Below, piece after piece: positions 43,001 through 51,576 of a stretch of 64,000 nucleotides of DNA. The notes under the pieces were generated by a model. It ran no database searches. It saw only the letters and a list, made by a program, of their open reading frames with translations, and was not told the DNA's origin. The position numbers and the translations under genes are program-made. Origin of the DNA: Butyrivibrio sp. (GTDB lineage Bacteria > Bacillota > Clostridia > Lachnospirales > Lachnospiraceae); contig JAEDHB010000003.1 of NCBI GenBank assembly GCA_016297265.1, forward strand, positions 17,033 to 81,032, written 5' to 3'. Every line of letters begins with the position of its first letter. The first letter of the stretch is position 1.

Positions 43001-43165
43001 TATGCAAAAGACAATGACAGAATTGTCCAACTTTTGAAAGATAATTGTGATGAGGTTAAAAAAGAGGTTCTTGCCAACGATATTGTTTTAGACAAGGTAA
43101 ATGGATTTACAAAAGAGTGGAACATTAATGGTGAAACAGTAATCCTTGGTGTTGAAAAAATCTAA
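40013..43165 (+). CDS. ileS: Isoleucyl-tRNA synthetase
   Basis: Charges tRNA-Ile; 1050 residues. HIGH-type motif PHIGHVLTR at about residues 54-62, KMSKSKGN near 602-609, a large editing domain between (about 190-400), and the tRNA-binding C-terminal helical domain. Start 40013 follows AAAGGA at 8 bases; the frame is open 16 more codons into the leader. The T-box-like leader ends just before the gene. Length and the long C-terminus are of the eukaryote-like, zinc-containing IleRS2 type, which is often mupirocin-tolerant; that classification is an inference. Confidence 0.96.
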   Translation: MYEKVSTDLKLVEREKQVEKFWKDNKIFEKSMKIREDCPSYTFYDGPPTANGMPHIGHVLTRVIKDMIPRYRTMKGYMVPRKAGWDTHGLPVELEVEKMLGLDGKEQIEEYGLEPFIGFCKESVWKYKGMWEDFSSTVGFWADMDNPYVTYDNDFIESEWWALKEIWNRNLLYKGFKIVPYCPRCGTPLSSHEVAQGYKSVKERSAVVRFKVVGEDAYFLAWTTTPWTLPSNVALCVNPDETYCKVKAADGYTYYMAEALLDKVLGGLAKEDEKAYEVLETYKGKELEYKEYEPLFACAADVAAKQHKKGHFVTCDSYVTMSDGTGIVHIAPAFGEDDAKVGRKYDLPFVQFVNGKGEMTEETPYAGLFVKKADPEVLKDLDSKGQLFDAPKFEHDYPFCWRCDTPLIYYARESWFIKMTEVKDDLIRNNNTINWIPETIGTGRFGAWLENVQDWGISRNRYWGTPLNIWQCEGCGKMHSIGSIAELKELSNNCPDDIELHRPFIDEVTFDCPDCGKTMKRVPEVIDCWFDSGAMPFAQHHYPFENKELFEKQFPADFISEAVDQTRGWFYSLLAESTLLFNKAPFKNVIVLGHVQDENGQKMSKSKGNAVDPFDALAEHGADAIRWYFYSNSAPWLPNRFYDDAVIEGQRKFLGTIWNTYAFFVLYANIDEFDATKYALEYDKLPVMDKWILSKLNSLVKSVDTFLNDYKIPETTRVLAEFVDDLSNWYVRRSRERFWAKGMEQDKINAYMTLYTCLVTLSKVAAPMIPFMTESIYQNLVRSIDSGAPESIHLCEFPTAKEEWIDKELEQNMDEVLKTVVIGRACRNSANIKNRQPIGKMYVKAPFELSEYFKEIIEDELNVKEVEFTDDVRAYSSYSFKPQLKTVGPKYGKLLGQIRQALSDIDGNAAMDELNAKGMLTFDFGGEKCELTKDDLLIEIAQTEGYESGSDNGVTVVLDTNLTEELIEEGFIREIISKIQTMRKEAGFEVMDKIIIYAKDNDRIVQLLKDNCDEVKKEVLANDIVLDKVNGFTKEWNINGETVILGVEKI

Positions 43166-43181
43166 GTGAAGGAAAAATAGT

Positions 43182-45635
43182 ATGGAGAAAATGAACTTTG
43201 ACAAAGAAGAATTTAAAAAAGAAGTAGTCAACAATGTAAAAAACATGTATAGAAAAACATTGGATGAGGCTTCAAAACAGCAGGTTTTTCAGGCAGTTGC
43301 TTACACGGTAAAGGATTACATCATTGACAGATGGATTGCTTCACATAAGCAGTTTGAAAAAGATGATGCAAAGACCGTATATTACATGTCAATGGAGTTC
43401 CTTATGGGACGTGCTCTCGGCAACAGTATGATAAATCTTACCTGCTATAAGGAGGTTAGAGAAGCTCTTGATGAGCTGGGCTTTGACCTCAATGTAATCG
43501 AGGACGAAGAACCGGATGCAGCTTTGGGAAATGGCGGTCTTGGTCGTCTTGCAGCTTGTTTCCTCGACTCATTATCATCTCTCGGATATCCTGCATACGG
43601 TTGCGGTATCCGCTACAGATATGGTATGTTTGCCCAGAAAATCGAAGACGGATATCAGAAAGAAATCCCTGATGACTGGTTAAGAGACGGTAATCCGTTT
43701 GAAGTTAAGAGAGCGGAATATGCTGAGGAAGTTCGCTTTGGCGGTTATGTTAGAAGCTATACTGATGAAAACGGACGTGAGCATTATGTTCAGGAGAATT
43801 ACCAGTGCGTAAGAGCCGTGCCATATGATTTGCCTGTAGTAGGATATGGCAATAACATAGTAAATACATTGAGAATCTGGGATGCTGAGCCTATTCAGCA
43901 GTTCAATCTTTCTTCTTTTGATAAAGGTGATTATCAGAAGGCAGTTGAGCAGGAGAACCTTGCAAAAACAATCTGCGAAGTGCTCTACCCATGTGATGAC
44001 CACTATGCAGGAAAAGAATTGAGACTTAAACAGCAGTATTTCTTTGTATCAGCAAGTGTACAAAGAGCAGTTAAAAAATACAAGGAATCACATAGTGATG
44101 TCAGAAAACTGTATGAGAAGGTTATTTTCCAGCTTAACGATACACACCCTACAGTTACGGTTGCCGAGCTTATGAGAATCCTTATGGATGAAGAAAAACT
44201 CACCTGGGATGAGGCATGGGAAGTAACCGGCAAGGCATGTGCATATACAAATCATACAATCATGGCAGAAGCTCTTGAAAAATGGCCAATTGAGCTGTTC
44301 TCAAGACTTTTACCAAGAATTTATCAGATTGTTGAAGAAATCAACAGAAGATTTGTTGAGGAAATCAAAGCAAAATATCCTAATAATCAGGATAAGATTG
44401 CCAAGATGGCAATAATTTATGACGGACAGGTTAAGATGGCAAATCTTGCAATCGTTGCAGGCTTCTCTGTCAATGGTGTTGCAGCCCTTCATACAGAGAT
44501 TCTCAAGAAGCAGGAGCTTAAGGACTTCTACGAGATGATGCCGGACAAGTTCAATAATAAGACAAACGGTATCACACAGAGAAGATTCCTTCTTCACGGT
44601 AATCCTCTTCTTGCAGACTGGGTTACAAAAAAGATTGGCGACGAGTGGATTACAGACCTCTCACAGATTAGCAAGCTCAAAGTATATGCTGATGATGAAT
44701 TAAGCCGCAAGGAATTCATGCAGATAAAATACCGCAACAAAGTCAGACTTGCTGAATATATCAAAGAGCACAACGGCATTGATATTGACCCAAGATCAAT
44801 ATTTGATGTGCAGGTTAAGAGATTGCATGAGTACAAGAGACAGCTTTTGAATATTCTTCATGTTATGTATCTCTATAATCAGATTAAGGCTAATCCAAAT
44901 ATGGAATTCTATCCAAGAACATTCATTTTTGGTGCAAAGGCAGCTGCAGGATACAGAAGAGCAAAGCTTACAATCAAATTAATCAACAATGTTGCAAGAG
45001 TAATCAACAACGATAAGTCAATCGATGGTAAAATCAAAGTTGTATTCATCGAAAACTACAGAGTATCAAATGCAGAAATTATTTTTGCCGCAGCTGATGT
45101 CAGTGAGCAGATTTCAACAGCAAGTAAGGAAGCATCAGGAACAGGTAATATGAAATTCATGTTAAATGGTGCTGTAACTCTTGGTACAATGGATGGTGCC
45201 AATGTTGAAATTGTAAAAGAAGTTGGTGAGGAGAACGCAGTTATCTTTGGTCTCACAGCTGATGAGGTAATAAGATATCAGAATGAGGGAGGATATAATC
45301 CTCAGGAGATATTCAACAACGACCAGGAAATCAGACAGGTGCTTATGCAGCTTATCAACGGTTTCTATTCACCTGAAGACCCTGAAATGTTTAGAGAGAT
45401 TTATAATTCCCTTCTCTACGATAAGAAACCGGATGTATATTTCATCCTCAAGGATTTCCGTTCATATGCAGAAGCTCAGAAAAAGATTGAGAAGATGTAT
45501 TTGGATGAAACCGGCTGGGCCCGTTCAGCAATGCTTAACACAGCATGCAGCGGTAAATTCTCATCCGACAGAACTATTGAAGAATATGTAAATGATATCT
45601 GGAAACTTGATAAAGTCAAAGTTGAATTAGATTAA
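43182..45635 (+). CDS. glgP: Glycogen/maltodextrin phosphorylase (GT35)
   Basis: An 817-residue PLP-dependent enzyme that releases glucose-1-phosphate from alpha-glucans. N-terminal domain: MSMEFLMGRALGNS, then the NGGLGRLAACFLDS block. The PLP-binding segment EASGTGNMKFMLNG has the Schiff-base lysine near residue 660. The KRLHEYKRQLLN block is the phosphate and sugar site. GGAAAAATAGT lies before the ATG, a weak site, 16 bases after ileS, so co-transcription is possible. Terminated by a hairpin at 45638. It feeds Pgi via phosphoglucomutase. Confidence 0.96.
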   Translation: MEKMNFDKEEFKKEVVNNVKNMYRKTLDEASKQQVFQAVAYTVKDYIIDRWIASHKQFEKDDAKTVYYMSMEFLMGRALGNSMINLTCYKEVREALDELGFDLNVIEDEEPDAALGNGGLGRLAACFLDSLSSLGYPAYGCGIRYRYGMFAQKIEDGYQKEIPDDWLRDGNPFEVKRAEYAEEVRFGGYVRSYTDENGREHYVQENYQCVRAVPYDLPVVGYGNNIVNTLRIWDAEPIQQFNLSSFDKGDYQKAVEQENLAKTICEVLYPCDDHYAGKELRLKQQYFFVSASVQRAVKKYKESHSDVRKLYEKVIFQLNDTHPTVTVAELMRILMDEEKLTWDEAWEVTGKACAYTNHTIMAEALEKWPIELFSRLLPRIYQIVEEINRRFVEEIKAKYPNNQDKIAKMAIIYDGQVKMANLAIVAGFSVNGVAALHTEILKKQELKDFYEMMPDKFNNKTNGITQRRFLLHGNPLLADWVTKKIGDEWITDLSQISKLKVYADDELSRKEFMQIKYRNKVRLAEYIKEHNGIDIDPRSIFDVQVKRLHEYKRQLLNILHVMYLYNQIKANPNMEFYPRTFIFGAKAAAGYRRAKLTIKLINNVARVINNDKSIDGKIKVVFIENYRVSNAEIIFAAADVSEQISTASKEASGTGNMKFMLNGAVTLGTMDGANVEIVKEVGEENAVIFGLTADEVIRYQNEGGYNPQEIFNNDQEIRQVLMQLINGFYSPEDPEMFREIYNSLLYDKKPDVYFILKDFRSYAEAQKKIEKMYLDETGWARSAMLNTACSGKFSSDRTIEEYVNDIWKLDKVKVELD

Positions 45636-45637
45636 TG

Positions 45638-45690
45638 AAAAAGCCGGGAAATGCTGAATTAACAGTGTTTTCCGGCTCTTATTTTACATT
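45638..45690. terminator. Terminator between glgP and the serine hydrolase
   Basis: AGCCGGGAAA pairs with TTTTCCGGCT around TGCTGAATTAACAGTG, then CTTATTTT. Convergent genes on both sides may share it. Confidence 0.75.
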
Positions 45691-46805
45691 TCTGACAGAA
45701 GTTTTTTGGCAAGGGAAAGAGCATCCTTTGAGGAGCAGTTATTCACTGTTCCAACAACATATGTTTTAAGCTTTGGACTGTACAAAACAACGCAGCCCAG
45801 GCTCCCCGTGTGACCGTATGAATCATATATATTGCTAAAATGCATCAGCCCCAGACCGTATTGCTTGTGAAAGCTCAAATCCTTAAAGCTCGTAATGTCC
45901 GAAAACAGGGATTCATCAAACAGGGTGTAGCTAAAATATGCCTTTGCAAATTTCATCAGGTCGTCGGCAGTTGAAATAATGCCGCCCGCCGCCTGCTCGC
46001 TTGCTTCCATCAAAGGGAATTCCCCGTTGGCGTATTTTCCCCTGATTTCTTCTATATCCCCCCATTTCATATCCGGTTCGTAGAGGTATGTCGATTTCAT
46101 ACCTGAAGGGGTGTAGATATATTTTTTGTAATTGTCATTCAGTGATTTCCTTGTGACAGTCTCAATTATTTTTCCCAGGAGCTGGTAATTGAAGTCGGAG
46201 TAATTTGCTTTTCTGCTTTCCCCCGGGATGTTGAGCGCCGGAAGTTCCCTCATCCTTGCAAGAATATTGCTGTATGGATACCGGATATCTTTGTTCTGCT
46301 CATAAGCGGTTTCCACAATTGAAGGATACTCTGATGAACTCTCGGAAAAATAATCCGCAAGACCTGAAGTGTGGGATAAAAGCTGACGGATGGTAATCCT
46401 GTCCGCATAGTCTGTTCCCTTGTAGACGGCAGTACCTTTATAATAGCTTTTGGGGAGATATTTTGAAATAGGCGCGTCAAAGGAGATTTTGCCCTCGCTT
46501 TCGAGATTAAAAATTACAACCGCCGTGAACATTTTGGTGATGCTCGCCATTCCAAAGTGGGAATTATCGTCCACTCCATCGGTGGAGCCGCTCCAGTTGT
46601 AGCCGGTTTCCTGATTAAAAAGCCGGAAGCAGGAGGATTCGATGGAGTTTTGGGTTACATATTTGTCAAAGCACTCATTCAACCTTGAATCAAGCTTTTC
46701 AAAATCTTTTTTTCTGCTGCATGCGCAACAAAATACCGCACATGCAATCAATAGTGATGTTATAATAATTGCCTGCATTTTTTTCAATTTATCATACCTC
46801 ATCAT
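45684..46805 (-). CDS. Beta-lactamase-fold serine hydrolase lipoprotein
   Basis: A 373-residue exported protein of the class C beta-lactamase/penicillin-binding superfamily. The N-terminal hydrophobic segment ends in a lipobox-like CCAC (about residues 26-29). The nucleophile motif is SITK near residue 90, a second motif is YSDFNY where many members have YxN, and HTGSLG replaces KTG near residue 340. It could be a D,D-peptidase or an esterase; resistance to beta-lactams is not implied. Two adjacent ATGs compete for the start (46805 and 46802). Convergent with glgP. Confidence 0.85.
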   Translation of the reverse strand: MMRYDKLKKMQAIIITSLLIACAVFCCACSRKKDFEKLDSRLNECFDKYVTQNSIESSCFRLFNQETGYNWSGSTDGVDDNSHFGMASITKMFTAVVIFNLESEGKISFDAPISKYLPKSYYKGTAVYKGTDYADRITIRQLLSHTSGLADYFSESSSEYPSIVETAYEQNKDIRYPYSNILARMRELPALNIPGESRKANYSDFNYQLLGKIIETVTRKSLNDNYKKYIYTPSGMKSTYLYEPDMKWGDIEEIRGKYANGEFPLMEASEQAAGGIISTADDLMKFAKAYFSYTLFDESLFSDITSFKDLSFHKQYGLGLMHFSNIYDSYGHTGSLGCVVLYSPKLKTYVVGTVNNCSSKDALSLAKKLLSEM

Positions 46806-46924
46806 TTACTAAGGATATCATATACTTTTTTGAACACAAAATACAAGTAAAAACTTGACATTTTACTATATATTTAGGAAAATATAGGTTAACGGACATT
46901 ACAAATTTATTGGCAGGAGGCATT

Positions 46925-47104
46925 ATGGCACAGGATATATGTGATATGTGTAATTACTATGAATATGACGAAGAGACAGAATCATATTCCTGCTCAGTGA
47001 ACCTTGACGAGGACGAGATGTATAGTTTTTTGTCGGGTGGTGTAAGAGAATGCCCTTATTTTCAAAGTAATGACGAGTACAGAATAGTACGTAAGCAGAT
47101 GTAA
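46925..47104 (+). CDS. DUF6472 family small cysteine-rich protein
   Basis: A 59-residue protein with a C-x2-C pair near the start (DICDMCNYYEYD) and two more cysteines (CSVNLDEDE, ECPYF), the DUF6472 pattern. It may bind a metal. ATG 46925 follows AGGAGG at four bases; the frame is open four codons further. It lies 24 bases before ilvB and probably shares its transcript. Confidence 0.75.
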   Translation: MAQDICDMCNYYEYDEETESYSCSVNLDEDEMYSFLSGGVRECPYFQSNDEYRIVRKQM

Positions 47105-47128
47105 TGCTTTAGACAGGAGGATTAGTTG

Positions 47129-48859
47129 ATGGATATAAAGGGAACAGAATTGTTCGTTAAAGCACTCAGGGAAGAGGGTGTTGATACAGTTTTTGGTTAT
47201 CCGGGAGGAATGGCTATCGATCTTTTTGATGCATTGTATGATGCTAAGGATATTGATGTGATTCTGCCAAGACATGAGCAGGCACTGGTTCATGAGGCGG
47301 AAGGATATGCGCGTTCAACCGGTAAAGTCGGCGTGTGTCTGGTTACAAGCGGTCCGGGCGCAACCAATACGGTAACAGGTATTGCCGATGCTAATTTTGA
47401 CAGCGTTCCGCTTGTTGTTTTTACAGGTCAGGTATCAAGGGACCTTATCGGTAATGATGCTTTCCAGGAAGTGGATATGGTCGGCGTAACAAGAAATATT
47501 TGCAAGTATGCCGTTACAGTCAGGGATAGAAAAGAACTTGCGACCACCATCAAGAAGGCTTTCTATGTTGCAAGTACGGGTAGACCGGGGCCTGTTGTGG
47601 TGGACATTCCTAAGGATATTCAGTGCGAAAAGGGCCCTGATGAATATCCTGAGGATATTGCAATCAGGGGCTATAAGCCATGTACAAGTGTTCATGTGGG
47701 TCAGCTCAAAAAAGCTATGACAATGCTTAAGGCGGCCAAGAGACCGGTTATTCTTATCGGCGGCGGTGTCAGAATATCAGGTGCCGGCGCGGAGCTTACC
47801 AAGCTTGCCAGCGAGATGCAGATTCCGGTAGTTTCTACCATTATGGGCAAGGGATGCATTCCGACCAATCATCCGATGTTTATCGGTAATATTGGTATGT
47901 ACGGCAATTATGCTTCTAACAAGGCGGTTACGGAATGTGATGTTCTTTTTGCAATAGGAACAAGATTCAGTGACAGAATTACAGGAAAGATTGAAGATTT
48001 TGCACCTAATGCCAAAATTATTCATGTGGATATTGATTCAGCATCAATTTCAAGAAATATTGTTGTTAATGTACCTATAGTTGCGGACGCCAAGATGGCA
48101 CTCAATGAGATGCTTAACCATGTTGCGAAATGCAACACGGACATCTGGATTGAGCAGATTATGAAATGGAAGGCTGATAAGCCGATTACAATGCAGCATA
48201 TCAAAGGTCTGACTCCGGAGAAAATAATCAATGTAATCAACGAAATGTATCCGGACGCAACAGTTGTTACTGATGTTGGTCAGAACCAGTTGTGGACAAC
48301 ACAGTACCTTGCAATGAACGGAAAAAGAAAATTCCTTACATCAGGCGGTCTTGGAACCATGGGATACGGACTTCCTGCTGCAATCGGTGCCTGCATTGGC
48401 AATCCGGGCGCACCGGTATTCTGCATAAGTGGTGACGGTGGTGCACAGATGAATATTCAGGAGCTTGCGACAGCAGTCGGACTTCATACACCGGTAATTA
48501 TGTGTATCCTGAATAATACATACCTTGGCAATGTTAAGCAGATGCAGAAAATGTTTTATAATAAGAGATATGCAAGCACATGCCTGAATTACGACAGGGA
48601 CTGCAAGCGTGCATGCGTTGACACCGGAGTGTGTCCTCGTACCGCAGAACAGTACAGACCGGATTTTGTAAAGCTTGCTGAGAGCTATGGGGCTCTTGGG
48701 CTCAGAGTAAAGGACGAGTCAGAGATGGAGGCCGCATTCAAGAAAGCCGGCAAGAATACTGACGGACCAACAATTATTGAATTTTATATCGATTGTGATT
48801 TTGATGTATATCCAATGGTTCCGGGCGGAAAAGCTCTTATTGACATGATGTTCGGTTAG
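47129..48859 (+). CDS. ilvB: Acetolactate synthase, large (catalytic) subunit
   Basis: A 576-residue thiamine-diphosphate enzyme that makes acetolactate or acetohydroxybutyrate in branched-chain amino acid synthesis. The catalytic glutamate is in PRHEQALVHEAEGYARS near residue 50, and the ThDP/Mg motif is GDGGAQMNIQEL near 435 with NN downstream (CILNNTY). A cysteine-rich insert (TCLNYDRDCKRACVDTGVC) near 480-500 is not found in E. coli IlvB. ATG 47129 follows AGGAGG at eight bases; TTG 47126 is a poorer start. It precedes ilvN. Confidence 0.95.
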   Translation: MDIKGTELFVKALREEGVDTVFGYPGGMAIDLFDALYDAKDIDVILPRHEQALVHEAEGYARSTGKVGVCLVTSGPGATNTVTGIADANFDSVPLVVFTGQVSRDLIGNDAFQEVDMVGVTRNICKYAVTVRDRKELATTIKKAFYVASTGRPGPVVVDIPKDIQCEKGPDEYPEDIAIRGYKPCTSVHVGQLKKAMTMLKAAKRPVILIGGGVRISGAGAELTKLASEMQIPVVSTIMGKGCIPTNHPMFIGNIGMYGNYASNKAVTECDVLFAIGTRFSDRITGKIEDFAPNAKIIHVDIDSASISRNIVVNVPIVADAKMALNEMLNHVAKCNTDIWIEQIMKWKADKPITMQHIKGLTPEKIINVINEMYPDATVVTDVGQNQLWTTQYLAMNGKRKFLTSGGLGTMGYGLPAAIGACIGNPGAPVFCISGDGGAQMNIQELATAVGLHTPVIMCILNNTYLGNVKQMQKMFYNKRYASTCLNYDRDCKRACVDTGVCPRTAEQYRPDFVKLAESYGALGLRVKDESEMEAAFKKAGKNTDGPTIIEFYIDCDFDVYPMVPGGKALIDMMFG

Positions 48860-48870
48860 GAGGTATCTGA

Positions 48871-49392
48871 ATGAAGACACAGAGTAGTGAATTGAAAAAA
48901 AGATGGGTATCAATTTTTGTAGAGAACCAGATTGGTGTTCTTGCAAGAATATCCGGATTATTCTCAAGCAAGGCATATAATATAAGTACTTTGACGGTTG
49001 GTAAAACACAGGACCCGACGGTTTCAAGAATGACAATCAGTGTTATCAGTGATGACAAAACCTATGAGCAGATTAAGAAGCAGCTCAACAGAAGTGTTGA
49101 GGTAATCAAGGTTATCGACATCACAGACCTCAGTATTCATATGAAAGAACTGATGTTTGTCAAGATTAACAGTTGTTCCGATAAGGATAAGATTGAAGCA
49201 TTCAGAATTGCGGATGTTTACGGAATTAAGGTTGCTGATTATGATAAAAAAACAGTTCTTCTTGAATGTACACAGACAGAAGATAAGAATGACAGTCTTT
49301 TGAATCTGCTCAGCGATACCTTTGGATACCGGCTTGAGGTTGTAAGAGGCGGAGCGGTAGCAGTCGAGTCTGTAAGCTTCGCAGAGAGATAA
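48871..49392 (+). CDS. ilvN: Acetolactate synthase, small (regulatory) subunit
   Basis: A 173-residue ACT-domain subunit that binds valine and controls IlvB. The N-terminal ACT domain (KKRWVSIFVENQIGVLARISGLFS) is followed by a C-terminal ACT-like domain with ELMFVKINSC and LLSDTFGYRLEVVRGG. AGGAGG precedes the ATG, 11 bases after ilvB. Some databases call this ilvH. A terminator follows at 49404. Confidence 0.94.
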   Translation: MKTQSSELKKRWVSIFVENQIGVLARISGLFSSKAYNISTLTVGKTQDPTVSRMTISVISDDKTYEQIKKQLNRSVEVIKVIDITDLSIHMKELMFVKINSCSDKDKIEAFRIADVYGIKVADYDKKTVLLECTQTEDKNDSLLNLLSDTFGYRLEVVRGGAVAVESVSFAER

Positions 49393-49403
49393 TATATAAA
49401 ATA

Positions 49404-49436
49404 AATGCCATTGGCGGATAAGCCAATGGCATTTTT
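49404..49436 (+). terminator. Terminator of ilvBN
   Basis: AAATGCCATTGGC-GGATAA-GCCAATGGCATTT, a 13-bp perfect stem, then TTGC. The T tract is part of the stem end. Confidence 0.85.
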
Positions 49437-49476
49437 GCTGTAAAACAGGAACCCCGGGGTGCCCGAAAATTCTGTC

Positions 49477-49761
49477 CTATTGGTTGCGATAACTTTTTTG
49501 CAATTGTTTGGTATACCATATTGTAAAAATCATATAGGCAGCAGCTACGATAAACCATACGATTTTAATTGCCATGTAATTGTACATAAGCTTAAATACT
49601 GACAGCGGAACAAACAATATCATAACAATAACTCCCACAATAAGCAGGATTTTACCGTCCGGTGCTCCGCTTTTTATCTGTTTGACTGCGAGAGCAACCT
49701 GCGCAATAAATAGGATTGCCAGCAACGCAATTATCATAATGTCCAATGATTTTGTTCCCAT
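49477..49761 (-). CDS. Small three-helix membrane protein
   Basis: A 94-residue protein with three hydrophobic segments (about 7-26, 36-58 and 62-84) and a basic C-terminus. I do not recognise it. AGGGAAGAT lies before the ATG. It begins two bases after the murI stop on the same strand, so it is the second gene of a murI transcript. Function unknown. Confidence 0.65.
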   Translation of the reverse strand: MGTKSLDIMIIALLAILFIAQVALAVKQIKSGAPDGKILLIVGVIVMILFVPLSVFKLMYNYMAIKIVWFIVAAAYMIFTIWYTKQLQKSYRNQ

Positions 49762-49762
49762 A

Positions 49763-50542
49763 TTATCTTCCCTGCCTTATTTTCAAAAGTTTTTCTGCAA
49801 TCCGGATGTAATCGGCATCACTGTTAAATATCTGCACTGAACCCTGTGCAGTACTGTCATTGCAAATATCGTTGATTGTAAGCTGGTGGCGTGTCTCTCT
49901 GGCAGTGCCCTCCCCGCCGTCAAATATCTGTGTATTACTTCCAAATATTGTCTTAATGCATTCTCCGACAAAAGGATAATGTGTGCAGCCGAGTACGACA
50001 CAATCCGGCGGAGTATCAAGATAATCCTTGAATAAATCCGTCAGGTAGGATGTTAATTCAGGACCTTCCGTTATTCCTTTTTCAACAAATTCAACTATGC
50101 CGGGACAGGCGAGAGTGTGTATTCTGGCCTGATGGTCGTATTGCGCCATTAATCTTTTAAATTTGTCCTCGGCAAGAGTTACGGCAGTTGCCAGCACAAG
50201 CACATATCCATTTCCTTTGTTGAGTACAGCCGGCTTAAGTGCAGGCTCGATACCAATTACAGGAATGTCGGGATGTGCTGCCCTAAGTGGCCTTACTGCA
50301 GCGGAGGTTGCCGTATTGCAGGCGATGACAAGACATTTGCAACCCATGGACAGCAATTTGTTCGCCGTTGCAATTGTGAGCTCCTTCACTTCGTCGCAAG
50401 GTCTGACACCGTAAGGTGCATTGTGGGAATCGCCGTAATATATATAATTTTCGTTAGGCATGAGACGGAGCAGTTCAGCCAGAACGCTGATTCCGCCGAC
50501 GCCTGAATCAAATACTCCAATTGGTCTATTATCCGGATACAT
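49763..50542 (-). CDS. murI: Glutamate racemase
   Basis: Makes D-glutamate for peptidoglycan; 259 residues. The catalytic cysteines are in ACNTATSAAV (about residue 73) and LGCTHYPF (about 185), with FDSGVGGISV at the start. Start 50542 follows GAGG at a normal distance and gives MYPDNRPIGVFDSG. It is followed by a small membrane protein gene on the same strand. The divergent neighbour is a SpoIID-like gene. Confidence 0.95.
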   Translation of the reverse strand: MYPDNRPIGVFDSGVGGISVLAELLRLMPNENYIYYGDSHNAPYGVRPCDEVKELTIATANKLLSMGCKCLVIACNTATSAAVRPLRAAHPDIPVIGIEPALKPAVLNKGNGYVLVLATAVTLAEDKFKRLMAQYDHQARIHTLACPGIVEFVEKGITEGPELTSYLTDLFKDYLDTPPDCVVLGCTHYPFVGECIKTIFGSNTQIFDGGEGTARETRHQLTINDICNDSTAQGSVQIFNSDADYIRIAEKLLKIRQGR

Positions 50543-50654
50543 AATATACCTCGTTATCATTTTTACAATAAAAACATTATACCACATTTTGAAAACAGTG
50601 AGTGTATTTTTTTATCGTGTTTTGCATAGAATATGCTTAAGGAGAAGATGTCCT

Positions 50655-51509
50655 ATGAGAAAGAACCTGGTAAAAATAATTGCATATCTGCTCATTATTT
50701 TTTGGGCTCCCTTTATTATAACCCTTTGTATGAACGGAGTTAAGGGAAAGGAACCCAAAGCCGTAAGCGAAGGCAGCGGTTCGTCTCATAATACATCAGT
50801 TCCGGATTACAGCAGTGTGGCGGAATTTGTCACAGGTACGGTTGCGGCTTACTATACGGCAGGAGACAGTTCGGAATTTCTTAAGTCCATTGCAATTATT
50901 GCCGGGACTTATGCAAAATATATTGAAGTTAACGGGGCGGAGAGTATTCCTGCCGACTTCGCCCTTGATTACCTGACCAATGAGGAGATGCGTGAACGCT
51001 GGCAGGATAAGTATGAGGAAAATATTAAAATAATCAACGATGTTGTTGCCGAGGTGGGAAAGACATATATTTCATATAAGGAAAAGCCCATTCTTCCCTA
51101 TGTACATAGTATAAGTGCCGGCTATACCAGAGCCGGCAACTGCGAATATCTGCAGGCGGTGGACTGCCGGGATGATTGCGATGAAAAGGGATATCTTACC
51201 AAGCTGAAAATTGCGGAATCGGAGGTGGGCAGTATCCAGATTATCAAGAGGGATGAATCAGGATACATTACGGAGCTTATTCTTGACGGTAAATCAATAA
51301 GCGGGGATGAGCTCGCTGTGGGTATTGCGTTGCCCTCCTCCAATTTTTCGATAAGCAGGGAGGGCGGGGATTGTGTGTTTAATGTGAAGGGGGACGGAAG
51401 CGGATACGGAATGAGCATCGCCTCCGCCAGAAAGAAGGCAGAGAATGGTGTGAAATGTCAGGATATTCTAAACTATTTTTACAAAAATATTTCGATTGTC
51501 AGTGAATAA
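50655..51509 (+). CDS. SpoIID/LytB-domain protein (stage II sporulation D-like)
   Basis: A 284-residue protein with one N-terminal helix (about 7-26), so it is anchored in the mother-cell membrane with the domain outside. The SpoIID domain has AAYYTAGDSSEFLKSIAIIAGTYAKY, where the glutamate after SS corresponds to the catalytic glutamate of SpoIID lytic transglycosylases, and ends with GMSIASARKKAENG and DILNYFYKNISI. Start 50655 follows AAGGAGA. It acts in engulfment with SpoIIQ-type partners; the next gene codes a LytM-like protein. Confidence 0.85.
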   Translation: MRKNLVKIIAYLLIIFWAPFIITLCMNGVKGKEPKAVSEGSGSSHNTSVPDYSSVAEFVTGTVAAYYTAGDSSEFLKSIAIIAGTYAKYIEVNGAESIPADFALDYLTNEEMRERWQDKYEENIKIINDVVAEVGKTYISYKEKPILPYVHSISAGYTRAGNCEYLQAVDCRDDCDEKGYLTKLKIAESEVGSIQIIKRDESGYITELILDGKSISGDELAVGIALPSSNFSISREGGDCVFNVKGDGSGYGMSIASARKKAENGVKCQDILNYFYKNISIVSE

Positions 51510-51576
51510 TTTTTTTCATTCGTGGAAAACTACCAGTAGAATATTTTTCTAGTGCAAAGCACGAATGGAGGTAGAC

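Noticed and set aside
46855..46888. Promoter for the DUF6472-ilvBN operon
   Set aside because: TTGACA is present but the nearest TATAGG lies 22 bases away, which is too far for a confident call.
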